DNA of 6,924 nt from contig CABUOF010000087.1 in NCBI GenBank assembly GCA_902493125.1, positions 1 through 6,924 on the forward strand, read 5' to 3'. The notes below the pieces were generated by a model. That model saw only the letters and a list, made by a program, of their open reading frames with translations, was not told where the DNA came from and searched no databases. Each line of letters begins with the position of its first letter. Positions within the stretch are counted from its first letter, which is position 1. This document shows positions 1 to 6,191 of this stretch, one piece after another. This stretch comes from an uncultured Collinsella sp. Lineage in GTDB: Bacteria; Actinomycetota; Coriobacteriia; Coriobacteriales; Coriobacteriaceae. The position numbers were made by a program, and so were the translations under genes.

Positions 1-1753
1 CGCCACCCGCCTCGACGAGCTGCGTATGCGTGCCGTCCTCGACAATCTCGCCATCGGCCAGCACCACAATGCGGTCAAGCGCCGCCACGGTGGACAGGCG
101 GTGCGCCACCACAATGGAGGTGCGGCCGCGCATCAGATTCTCGAGCGCCTCCTGCACCAACGCCTCGGACTCGCTGTCCAAGGCAGACGTCGCCTCGTCG
201 AGCACCAGAATCGGCGCGTCGGTTAGGATGGCGCGGGCGATAGCCACGCGCTGACGCTGACCGCCAGAGAGCTTGACGCCGCGCTCGCCCACCATAGTGT
301 CAAAGCCACGGGGCAAGCGGTCGATAAACTCGGTCGCATTAGCCAAGCGAGCCGCCTCGCGAATCTGCTCATCAGTGGCGTTGGGACGACCGTAGGCAAT
401 GTTTTCGCGAATGGAGCGGTGGAACAGCAGCGCCTCCTGCGGCACGTAGGCAACCTGACGGCGCAGGCTCTGCTGCGTGCAGCGCGAGACGTCCTGGCCG
501 TCCACGAGCACGCGGCCGCCCTGCACATCGTCCAGGCGCAACAACAACTTGGTGAGCGTCGTCTTGCCCGAGCCCGATTTGCCCACCAGGCCCACGCGCT
601 GGCCCGCCGCCACATGAAGTGTCAGGTCATCGAACACGCTCTCGCCCGCCGCAGCGTCACGGTACGCAAAGCTCAGCTGCTCAAAATCAATCGCGCCCTC
701 GGTCACTTTGAGCTCGGGGGCGTCCGGGTCATCTGCCACCAAACGTGGCTCGTCCAGCACGCGCGTCATCTCGGCCGCATCGCCGAGCGCGCGGTTGATG
801 CGCTGCATCATGGAGCTTACGTAGTTCAGGCGCATGGTGAGGTTATAGGTGTAGGTAAAGATCATGACGAGCGAGCCGGCCGAGATGCCAAACCACGCGT
901 TGCCGCCCGCCACGAATACGCTCACCACGGCCATGGTGATGACGATAAGACCCGAGGTCGTAAAGTTGCGCTGCATCATGGCGTGCATCGAGACCGTCTC
1001 GGCGTCGCGCGCGGCACGATCGGCGGCGTCGAACAGATCGCGTTCAAAGCCCTCGCGCCCGCAGGTCTTGACGGCCAAGATGTTCGTGACCGCGTCGGAG
1101 AGCACGCCCGAGAGCTTGTTCTGGGCGGCGGACGTCGCGGCTGAAAGCGGCATGATGCGCTTGTACATAAGCCAGACAAACGCGATGTAGACGACCATGA
1201 TACACACCAGGATCACGGTAAACGTCGGCACCACCGGGGCGAGTGCGGCCACGGTGCAGATGACCGAGGTGATGGTGGGGATGAGCGAATACACCGTCAC
1301 GTCCACCAGCCCCGTATAGCCGCTCATAAAACGGCTTGTCTGGCTCACAAGCGATCCGCCAAAGCGGCTGGTATGGAATGTCATGGATTGGTTGGAGAGC
1401 GTGTCGAAGCATAGACGCGCCAGGTGATAGTTGCCTGCAATCTCGAGCTTGTAGACGGTGTAGTCCTGTAACTTGGAGAGGATCTGACCCACCAGGTTAA
1501 CGAGTACGAGCGCCAGGATATAGGGGCCGAAGACCTCAAACACCTGGTCACCCGCCACGGGACCGGCTTGAACGCGGTCGACAATGAGGGCCATCACATA
1601 GGTATTGGCAAACGTCAGCAAAAAGATGTAGCCCGCCGACGAGAATACCGAGAGAAAGACAATCAGCGGCTGCGTGCGCGTGACACCCCAAAACCGCTGC
1701 AGCGTGCGGCGCACGGTGGAGCGGCTGAGTGGGCTGGTGCTTCTCTGGGACAT
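1..1753 (-). CDS. ABC exporter half-transporter (fused membrane and ATPase domains), C-terminus cut by window edge
   Basis: This is a type I (B-family/MdlB-like) ABC exporter half-transporter. It would dimerise in the cytoplasmic membrane and use ATP to export a substrate that the sequence does not reveal. The frame is open for 584 codons with no stop before base 1; this is close to the usual 580-620 residues, so only the last few are missing. Residues about 25-310 form a six-helix domain (approximate helices 29-57, 72-94, 150-172, 176-197, 266-288, 290-308). The ATPase domain follows: Walker A GKSGSGKT at 391-398 (Lys397), Q-loop Gln439, signature LSGGQ at 495-499, Walker B LVLDE with Asp519 and catalytic Glu520, and H-loop His551. 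All catalytic residues are present, so the site is not degenerate. The ATG at 1753 is preceded by GAAAGGAAG at good spacing. The upstream rmuC terminator makes this a separate transcript. A partner half-transporter may lie beyond the window edge. Confidence 0.96.
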   Translation of the reverse strand, partial: MSQRSTSPLSRSTVRRTLQRFWGVTRTQPLIVFLSVFSSAGYIFLLTFANTYVMALIVDRVQAGPVAGDQVFEVFGPYILALVLVNLVGQILSKLQDYTVYKLEIAGNYHLARLCFDTLSNQSMTFHTSRFGGSLVSQTSRFMSGYTGLVDVTVYSLIPTITSVICTVAALAPVVPTFTVILVCIMVVYIAFVWLMYKRIMPLSAATSAAQNKLSGVLSDAVTNILAVKTCGREGFERDLFDAADRAARDAETVSMHAMMQRNFTTSGLIVITMAVVSVFVAGGNAWFGISAGSLVMIFTYTYNLTMRLNYVSSMMQRINRALGDAAEMTRVLDEPRLVADDPDAPELKVTEGAIDFEQLSFAYRDAAAGESVFDDLTLHVAAGQRVGLVGKSGSGKTTLTKLLLRLDDVQGGRVLVDGQDVSRCTQQSLRRQVAYVPQEALLFHRSIRENIAYGRPNATDEQIREAARLANATEFIDRLPRGFDTMVGERGVKLSGGQRQRVAIARAILTDAPILVLDEATSALDSESEALVQEALENLMRGRTSIVVAHRLSTVAALDRIVVLADGEIVEDGTHTQLVEAGG

Positions 1754-1827
1754 GGGCTTCCTTTCGCGTCTGATAGGGCGAGACGCCATTGTTGCACATT
1801 GGAGCACGCTTCAGACAAGTGCGATAC

Positions 1828-1869
1828 GAAAAGCGGTGGGGCGCCCGCGTTTGCGCCGGTGCCCCACCG
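1828..1869 (-). terminator. Intrinsic terminator after rmuC
   Basis: On the minus strand a GC-rich hairpin begins 11 nt after the rmuC stop. The outer stem is 9 perfect base pairs (1861-1869 with 1834-1842). It continues inward with one G-U and one mismatch to a TTTG-type tetraloop around 1850-1853. It is followed by CTTTTC (1828-1833). The U-run is short (4), but the stem is very strong. It separates rmuC from the ABC transporter gene. Confidence 0.85.
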
Positions 1870-1880
1870 TCTTGTTGCAA

Positions 1881-3236
1881 TTAGTCCTCGTCTTCTTGGT
1901 CCGCGAGAAGGCTCGCGGACGTGAGTCCCAAGATCTCATCGGCTTGGTCGGCGTCTTCCAGCGCATCGATGTCCTTGAGCTTGCGCTCCATGACGTTGGT
2001 GCGCGTGGTGATGATGCCCTCAACCGTTTTGCCCGCGGTCTCGATCTGCTGCTGGGCGCGGCGCAGAGCCTTTTGATAGCGCGGCAGCTCGGCCTTGACG
2101 GCGGAGAGCACGCGCAGCACGTCGTCGGTACGTTTTTGCAACTTAAACGTCTGATAGCTCATCTGCAGACTGTTGAGGATGGCCGCCATGGTGCTGGGAC
2201 CGGCAACGTTGACGTGATAGTCGCGGCCCAGGGTCTCGATAAGCCCGGGGCGGCTGACGACCTCGGCGTACAGTCCCTCAAACGGAACGAACATAATGCC
2301 AAAGTTGGTCGTTGCCGGCACACTCAGGTACTTTTCGCAGATGTCCTTGGCCTCGCGCTTGACCATCATATCGAGCGTCTTGCGTGCCGCGGCAACGGCC
2401 TCCGCATCGCCCGACTCCTGGGCGTCGAGCAGATGCTCGTACGCGTCGCCCGGAAACTTGGAGTCGATCGGCAGCAGCACGGGATCGCCCTCGTCTACCG
2501 GCAGCTTGACGGCAAACTCAACGCGCTCCGAGGCGCCGGGCTTGGTGGCAACGTTTTCCAGATACTGGTCGGGTGTAAGGATGTCCGCCAGAATTGCACC
2601 CAGCTGCACCTCGCCCAAAATGCCACGCGCCTTCACGTTGCCCAGCACGCGCTTAAGGTCGCCCACGCCGGTGGCGATGGACTGCATGTCGCCCAGGCCC
2701 TTGTACACGGCCTCGAGCTGGTCGCTCACCTGCTTAAACGATGCCGACAGGCGATCGTTGAGCGTGCGGGAGAGCTTCTCGTCCACCGTCGCGCGCATCT
2801 GATCGAGTTGCACGTTGTTGTCTTTGCGGATGGCGCCCAGCTGGGCATCGACCGTCTCGCGCACCTTGTCCAGGCGGTGCTCGATGCCCTCGCGGTTGGC
2901 ACCGAGCTGTTGGGCCGTCTCGCGGCGCAGGTCATCCATCCGGTCACCAGCTTGCGAAAACTCACGTGCGATGGTCAGGTAACGTTGCTGCTCCACGGCC
3001 GCATCTGTCGTCTGCTGCTGCGCGATGGCATTGGCCGTGCGGCGGGTTTCGGCCAGCGCGACGTTCAGGGCATCGAGCGCGTTGTTGGCCTGCTCGAGTG
3101 CTGCCAGCGTTTCCACGCTACTGTCGCCACGCCCCCGCAACTCGGCACGCAGGCTCTTGAGCTGGAGGGCGCAAGCCACAGCAACCCCCACCGCCACCAA
3201 GGCGATCACAACAAGCACAATATCAATAGCAGACAT
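1881..3236 (-). CDS. rmuC: DNA recombination protein RmuC
   Basis: This is a 451-residue RmuC-family protein. The family is nuclease-like (PD-(D/E)XK-related), and E. coli rmuC affects the inversion rate at short inverted repeats; the biochemical activity is poorly defined. An N-terminal membrane anchor (about 5-25) is followed by a long Ala/Gln/Glu-rich coiled coil (about 26-190) and the RmuC domain (about 195-410). The domain has the family signatures VLGNVKARGILGEVQL (197-212), LPIDSKFPGDAYE (255-267) and MFVPFEGLYAEV (315-326). The C-terminus is acidic (DQEDED). I chose the ATG at 3236, preceded by GGCGGAG at close spacing, so that the anchor starts the protein. An in-frame TTG at 3269 would add 11 residues but has no ribosome site. 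The gene starts 51 nt after the HTH gene with no terminator between, so read-through is likely. A weak promoter (TTGATC, 17 nt, TCGATT) could also lie in that gap. Confidence 0.95.
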   Translation of the reverse strand: MSAIDIVLVVIALVAVGVAVACALQLKSLRAELRGRGDSSVETLAALEQANNALDALNVALAETRRTANAIAQQQTTDAAVEQQRYLTIAREFSQAGDRMDDLRRETAQQLGANREGIEHRLDKVRETVDAQLGAIRKDNNVQLDQMRATVDEKLSRTLNDRLSASFKQVSDQLEAVYKGLGDMQSIATGVGDLKRVLGNVKARGILGEVQLGAILADILTPDQYLENVATKPGASERVEFAVKLPVDEGDPVLLPIDSKFPGDAYEHLLDAQESGDAEAVAAARKTLDMMVKREAKDICEKYLSVPATTNFGIMFVPFEGLYAEVVSRPGLIETLGRDYHVNVAGPSTMAAILNSLQMSYQTFKLQKRTDDVLRVLSAVKAELPRYQKALRRAQQQIETAGKTVEGIITTRTNVMERKLKDIDALEDADQADEILGLTSASLLADQEDED

Positions 3237-3287
3237 AAACTCCGCCCAACAAACCCAATCGAACACCAATCAAAACCGCGATCAATC

Positions 3288-3851
3288 TTACCCCGCCACA
3301 CGCACCGGGCGCCCGGCCCCTTCTTTGGCGCCGCTCCCCTCCGCATATTCCATAATGCGGCGCGCCGTTTCCCTGCTCACTTTTGAGTCATCACCGGCTA
3401 AGTATGCGTAAACGTTTCCCTTATTCAGATTCAAATCGCGGCAGAGACCGTAGCGCGTTACGCCCGATTCCCCTAGCGCCCCCAATGTTCTTTTTCGCAT
3501 CAGGGCGTTGATCCTTCTGTCCGCCACTGGCTTTTCCTTCACCGCTCTATACGCACGCCAAACGTTGGCATAACGATTGGGGAGCTCACTTTTGGTGCAT
3601 AGAGAAGCCATGCTACCCGCTTGACCGTACAAGGACAAAACGCCTCGGTAACTTTCTTCCATCCACGAGCCCTCGGATAAACCCAGAACGTATTCAGCTT
3701 TTCCTTGCACCAAAGCGAGCAAAAACAGAGGCTCCGCCACGCGCGGCGCAACCGTCATCGCCTGCTCAACCAGTTTTCTAAAACTCAGCGACTGTTGTCC
3801 GGACAGCTCTCGGCAATAGCCTTTTAAGAATCCCTCAAAGGTCAGATTCAA
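3288..3851 (-). CDS. Helix-turn-helix protein, partner of the upstream nucleotidyltransferase (putative antitoxin/regulator)
   Basis: This 187-residue protein starts at TTG. Residues 1-110 are a mostly helical domain I do not recognise. Residues about 118-170 form a C-terminal helix-turn-helix: YGLCRDLNLNKGNVYAYLAG (134-153) is the turn and recognition-helix region. KVSRETARRIMEYA (157-170) resembles the helix after the turn in XRE/LacI-like regulators. The tail is Gly/Ala-rich and basic. The open frame extends upstream to 3971, but that part lies inside the nucleotidyltransferase gene in another frame. The TTG at 3851 overlaps the upstream TGA (TTGA) and has a near-perfect Shine-Dalgarno sequence, so translational coupling is likely. 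By context I infer a DNA-binding antitoxin or autoregulator. It could instead be a transcription factor unrelated to toxicity. GC is lower than in rmuC. Confidence 0.82.
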   Translation of the reverse strand: MNLTFEGFLKGYCRELSGQQSLSFRKLVEQAMTVAPRVAEPLFLLALVQGKAEYVLGLSEGSWMEESYRGVLSLYGQAGSMASLCTKSELPNRYANVWRAYRAVKEKPVADRRINALMRKRTLGALGESGVTRYGLCRDLNLNKGNVYAYLAGDDSKVSRETARRIMEYAEGSGAKEGAGRPVRVAG

Positions 3852-4378
3852 CCGAGCACCTCCTTTTTGTATTGCCTGTATGCGCAGACCATCTCTTGAT
3901 AACTCCGCTCCGAAGGCGACGACGCCAGCGCCTCTCCCTCGTCGAATATAAGCCGTTCGAGCAGTCCCCAATCAAGTCGGTCGACGAATGCCTGACTATG
4001 AAGATCGACGATGTCGTTCGGACGGTAGGCATAGAGCTTCATTACCGCCAGATCCTCCAAGGATGGCGTAAAGTACCTGATAAAACGCGCCCCAATATCT
4101 AAGGGAATCAAACGATCTTCGTAATTGAATGGCATCTGATCGCAATATGCCACCGCCATACCATTCACCTCGGGGTATCGAGCTATGATCTCGCGGAGGC
4201 ACCTGTCTGCCTCAAACACATCAATGTCATGTGTAACCGACCGATTCGTCACATCGTTTAGCATGAAGGCGCTTCCTCCCACCAATACAACGCTCGGCCT
4301 ATCGTCTCTTGGACCTATTTCCAGCTCCGCCTCTTCGTCAATGCCCAAAAGAGTCTGCTCTAAATCCTGCTTATACAT
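3848..4378 (-). CDS. Nucleotidyltransferase-fold protein (DUF6036/AbiEii-like), putative toxin
   Basis: This 176-residue protein has the nucleotidyltransferase (Pol beta-like) active-site pattern. VLVGGSAFML (31-40) carries the GGS motif, and DIDVF (51-55) supplies metal-binding Asp51 and Asp53. A later block, DLAVMKLYAYRPNDIVDL (109-126), resembles the conserved Lys and Asp motifs of AbiEii-type enzymes (Lys114, Asp122, Asp125). Proteins of this class transfer nucleotides to RNA or protein, and several are toxins of type IV-like toxin-antitoxin or abortive-infection systems. The substrate here cannot be read from sequence. I believe the closest family is DUF6036, but this was not searched. 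The ATG at 4378 has AGGA 6 nt upstream and an in-frame TGA at 4397-4399, so no longer start exists. Gene and leader are AT-rich (some 60-nt stretches are about 40-45% GC against about 63% in rmuC), which suggests acquisition by transfer. It overlaps the HTH gene by 4 nt. Confidence 0.83.
   Translation of the reverse strand: MYKQDLEQTLLGIDEEAELEIGPRDDRPSVVLVGGSAFMLNDVTNRSVTHDIDVFEADRCLREIIARYPEVNGMAVAYCDQMPFNYEDRLIPLDIGARFIRYFTPSLEDLAVMKLYAYRPNDIVDLHSQAFVDRLDWGLLERLIFDEGEALASSPSERSYQEMVCAYRQYKKEVLG
3857..3868 (-). promoter_or_regulatory. Strong Shine-Dalgarno deciding the TTG start of the HTH gene
   Basis: The minus strand reads AAAAAGGAGGTG, then CTCGG, then the TTG start. The site lies within the last codons of the nucleotidyltransferase (Lys-Lys-Glu-Val). 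It is the best ribosome site in the window and fixes the start at 3851. It favours coupled but efficient translation of the second gene, as expected if the partner must be made in excess. Confidence 0.8.
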
Positions 4379-4501
4379 AGCAAATCCTATTATTATTCAT
4401 CTTCAATAATACTATTCAGTCGCACGACAGGACCCTCAGGATGCAAGAATTTTACTCGTGGCGATAATCCCTACTCCCTAGAAGTCCTAATGTGACAAAC
4501 G
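4379..4501 (-). promoter_or_regulatory. AT-rich upstream region of the nucleotidyltransferase cassette
   Basis: This 123-nt spacer carries no gene. The 40 nt nearest the cassette are only about a quarter G+C. On the minus strand TATTAT (4411-4406) is a plausible -10 box, placing transcription start about 20 nt before the ATG, but no convincing -35 lies at 16-18 nt. Just upstream is a short palindromic stretch, GTCGTGCGAC (around 4419-4428), that could be an operator for the HTH partner; its arms are only 4 bp. I see no clear terminator for the preceding gene (stop at 4502). Confidence 0.3.
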
Positions 4502-4924
4502 CTAACTCTCCCAGCCGGCGCGAATGGTTGTTACGACATCGCCTAGGCGCTGGCCCAGGGCTGACAGATGTTGGAGCACCTCGTTGGGCGATGCGCCGTT
4601 GAGGATGCACGTGAGGGCATACGACGCCAGAAAGATGACCGCAAGCCCCAGCGGGATGAGCACGATCATCGCCAATGTGCGCAGGCGCTGGCCCACGCGG
4701 CGACGACGCGCACGACGCTTGTCGAACGCGAGCTCCTGCGCATATGAATCTTGCTGTACGGAATAGGCCTCTGGTGCCGATTCGCCCGCAGGCGAAACCA
4801 CAGGCGTGGCATTTTGCGCAGGGGGCTGGGCTGCCGCCCCCTGCATTTGCATCTCCATGAGTCGTTGCTGCTGACGCAGCATGCGCTCAGCTTGTTGCTG
4901 CGGAGTCTCAAGAAACAGATCCAT
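4502..4924 (-). CDS. Small single-pass membrane protein, Gln-rich N-terminus, unknown function
   Basis: I do not recognise this 140-residue protein. The N-terminal third is rich in Gln and Met (residues 9-28, helical and likely coiled). It is followed by an Ala/Pro/Gln linker (29-60), a strongly basic segment KRRARRRRVGQRLR (69-82), one hydrophobic helix (about 84-108) and a short C-terminal helix (113-135). The positive-inside rule puts the N-terminus in the cytoplasm and the short tail outside. I chose the ATG at 4924 because GGAGG lies 5 nt upstream. A TTG at 4936 in the same frame would place that GGAGG inside the gene. It stands alone between a long spacer and the nucleotidyltransferase cassette, so context gives no clue to its role. 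The high GC matches the genome rather than the cassette. Confidence 0.72.
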   Translation of the reverse strand: MDLFLETPQQQAERMLRQQQRLMEMQMQGAAAQPPAQNATPVVSPAGESAPEAYSVQQDSYAQELAFDKRRARRRRVGQRLRTLAMIVLIPLGLAVIFLASYALTCILNGASPNEVLQHLSALGQRLGDVVTTIRAGWES

Positions 4925-5040
4925 GCTGGCCTCCAAAATCGGAGCATTCGACGCTTACGACCAGCATCCCGCACCGCCATGACCGCGACAACGCAATCGC
5001 CGGCAATAGCCACAAAGTTTCTTTTGCTCAAAAGCTGTCG

Positions 5041-5083
5041 AAAAGCTCAACAACTCCCCTACCAGCACTTTCTCTGAGCTTTT
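5041..5083. repeat. 9-bp inverted repeat AAAAGCTCA / TGAGCTTTT
   Basis: The arms at 5041-5049 and 5075-5083 are perfectly complementary, with a 25-nt loop. On the plus strand the right arm runs into TTTTTT, so it resembles a weak terminator in that direction, but no plus-strand gene precedes it. A nearby CTTTTGCTCAAAAG (5021-5034) reuses the same words. It could be a leader structure of the small membrane gene. Confidence 0.4.
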
Positions 5084-5120
5084 TTCGCCAGCAATCTTTT
5101 GGCCTTCCACCCTTACGCCA

Positions 5121-5142
5121 ACTGACCAAAACCTAACCAAAA
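5121..5142. repeat. Two tandem 11-nt repeats, possible operator
   Basis: Read on the minus strand the units are TTTTGGTTAGG and TTTTGGTCAGT, adjacent and matching at 9 of 11 positions. The one-helical-turn period suits side-by-side protein binding. No regulator can be named, and two copies could be chance. Confidence 0.3.
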
Positions 5143-5177
5143 GCTTGACGAAAATTGTGGAGACCGGGACCCCACAC

Positions 5178-5205
5178 AAAAAGTGCCGCCCCAAAGGGGC
5201 GGCAC
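5178..5205 (-). terminator. Intrinsic terminator of the four-helix membrane gene
   Basis: On the minus strand the stem GTGCCGCCCC / GGGGCGGCAC (5196-5205 with 5183-5192) has 10 perfect pairs, a TTT loop and a TTTTT tract (5178-5182). No T-run follows on the plus strand, so it acts on minus-strand transcripts. It lies about 180 nt after the stop at 5388. Its stem is identical to that of the terminator at 6112-6141. Confidence 0.88.
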
Positions 5206-5247
5206 ACAAACCAATCTATTAGCCAAAACTCGTTGGCAAGCCCGCGT

Positions 5248-5333
5248 CGTCAGACCCGCGGCGCATGCCTTTGCCTCGCGTGACTCTGCGAAGCCGTGAG
5301 CGAGAGGGAAAGGGATGCGCCGCGGGTCTGACG
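5248..5333. repeat. Large hairpin element, copy 1 (conserved loop, own stem)
   Basis: Arms 5248-5266 and 5315-5333 pair perfectly over 19 bp. The stem continues through 5267-5280 with 5301-5314 with three mismatches, giving about 33 bp and a 20-nt loop. The apical sequence CTGCGAAGCCGTGAGCGAG (5286-5304) is identical to that of copy 2 at 6228-6246. The distal stem sequence is unrelated to copy 2. It lies in the transcribed 3' region of the four-helix membrane gene, before its terminator. Confidence 0.9.
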
Positions 5334-5335
5334 TC

Positions 5336-5370
5336 CGGAGCGGTGAAACCAGCAGTTGCCCTGCGCTCCG
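5336..5370. repeat. Small hairpin between stop codon and large hairpin
   Basis: CGGAGCG (5336-5342) and CGCTCCG (5364-5370) form a 7-bp stem with a 21-nt loop, just after the stop of the four-helix membrane gene. It abuts the large hairpin. A 5-bp AGCGC/GCGCT hairpin (6286-6298) sits in the same relative place after rubrerythrin, overlapping its stop codon. Either could be incidental in GC-rich sequence. Confidence 0.35.
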
Positions 5371-5387
5371 TGGTCGGTGAGGACAGA

Positions 5388-6020
5388 CTACATGCCCGCG
5401 AGACCGCGGGCGGCGGTGGCGCACATAAACGCCAAGGCTAAAATCACGAGCGAGCCCGCAATGTCTGCCAGCACGCCCATTGCACGACGCTCAAACAACC
5501 AGCTCTCAAAGTGCGGGGCGACGTTGCGCCAAACACGCCACAGCAAGATGCCCATACCGATGACGTCTGGGATATTGAGCAGTAGGATCTCGGAGCACAA
5601 AAGACCGATCAGGTTGCCGGCGGCAAAACCAGCGTCGCCCTCGCAGTATTTGCGATAAATCATGTACAACATGTACGCCACAAACGGCTGCAGGCACGCA
5701 GAGATAAACGTAACCACCATCGAGGGGTCCTGAGAAAAGACATCGGTGAGTTTATCGACACTCGTGGCGTCCTTCGAAGCTAAGAATAAACCGATAACCA
5801 CAAGGGGCACCACGCCCAAAATTACCTCGACCAGAGTAAACAACTTGGCAGTCAAATCCTCACTAGCCGAATTCAAATGAGGCGCCCACTCAGGATGAGC
5901 ATGCGCGCCGACTTTCTTGTCCTTCTCGGCACGATCGGCCTTTTTACCCTCGGCAACCCGACGACCAGGATCCTTGCGAGTTCCCGCCGCAGCAACCCGA
6001 GCCCGAGACTTCTTGCCCAT
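5388..6020 (-). CDS. Four-helix integral membrane protein, unknown function
   Basis: I do not recognise this 210-residue protein. A highly charged Lys/Arg/Glu-rich N-terminal segment (1-40, starting MGKKSRARVAAAG) precedes four hydrophobic stretches at about 61-81, 100-122, 134-163 and 183-204. The third may be broken by a Pro at 151. A WRVWRNVAPHFESW segment (161-174) lies between helices three and four. The basic N-terminus should be cytoplasmic, and an even number of helices would put the C-terminus there too. I chose the ATG at 6020, with GGGGTG upstream at a spacing filled by T residues. The open frame runs up to 6188 but would pass through the rubrerythrin terminator, so the longer start is rejected. 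It is a single-gene unit bounded by terminators on both sides. No catalytic motif is visible. Confidence 0.82.
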   Translation of the reverse strand: MGKKSRARVAAAGTRKDPGRRVAEGKKADRAEKDKKVGAHAHPEWAPHLNSASEDLTAKLFTLVEVILGVVPLVVIGLFLASKDATSVDKLTDVFSQDPSMVVTFISACLQPFVAYMLYMIYRKYCEGDAGFAAGNLIGLLCSEILLLNIPDVIGMGILLWRVWRNVAPHFESWLFERRAMGVLADIAGSLVILALAFMCATAARGLAGM

Positions 6021-6111
6021 AAAAAACACCCCATCAGGTAGTAGATAAACTAAAAGTCGCCACCCAGTGTACCCCACCCATGAACGGTGCCGTCGCAACC
6101 AGTCCCCATAC

Positions 6112-6141
6112 AAAAACGTGCCGCCCCGATAGGGGCGGCAC
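6112..6141 (-). terminator. Intrinsic terminator of rubrerythrin
   Basis: On the minus strand, GTGCCGCCCC / GGGGCGGCAC (6132-6141 with 6118-6127) forms a 10-bp stem with a 4-nt loop. It is followed by G and TTTTT (6112-6116). The stem, and the GTTTGT just before it, are identical to the terminator at 5178-5205; only the loop differs. It lies about 155 nt after the rubrerythrin stop. Confidence 0.88.
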
Positions 6142-6191
6142 ACAAACTTAGTTATCAGCTTTTCTGTAGCGAGCACGCAACGAACCAAAGC

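Larger units (their letters stand above)
4925..5182. other. Spacer with short repeats, no confident gene
   Basis: This 258-nt stretch lies between the terminator of the four-helix membrane gene and the start of the small membrane gene. It presumably holds the latter's promoter and leader, but I cannot pick out a convincing -35/-10 pair. It contains an 11-nt tandem direct repeat, a 9-bp inverted repeat and a 14-nt palindromic CTTTT-GCTC-AAAAG (5021-5034). Minus-strand open frames through it have no ribosome site and no protein-like composition I trust. It might be a decayed or dispersed repeat sequence. Confidence 0.4.

Noticed and set aside
419..1144. Plus-strand open frame of 241 codons
   Set aside because: It is a shadow of the ABC transporter, Arg/His/Ala-rich, with no ribosome site.
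1674..3386. Plus-strand open frame of 570 codons
   Set aside because: It is antisense to rmuC and the start of the ABC gene. It is Leu/His/Ala/Gly-rich with no domain logic and is explained by high GC in the opposite-strand gene, whose RmuC motifs are unmistakable.
3852..3971. N-terminal extension of the HTH protein to 3971
   Set aside because: It would overlap the nucleotidyltransferase by more than 120 nt in another frame. The near-perfect ribosome site and TTGA overlap fix the start at 3851.
4955..5209. Small minus-strand open frame in the spacer upstream of the small membrane gene
   Set aside because: It starts inside the terminator hairpin, has no ribosome site, and shows no recognisable protein features. 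A pseudogene remnant cannot be excluded.
6021..6188. N-terminal extension of the four-helix membrane protein
   Set aside because: The extension would be transcribed through the rubrerythrin terminator and reads as low-quality Arg/Trp-rich sequence. The ATG at 6020 has an upstream G-rich site.
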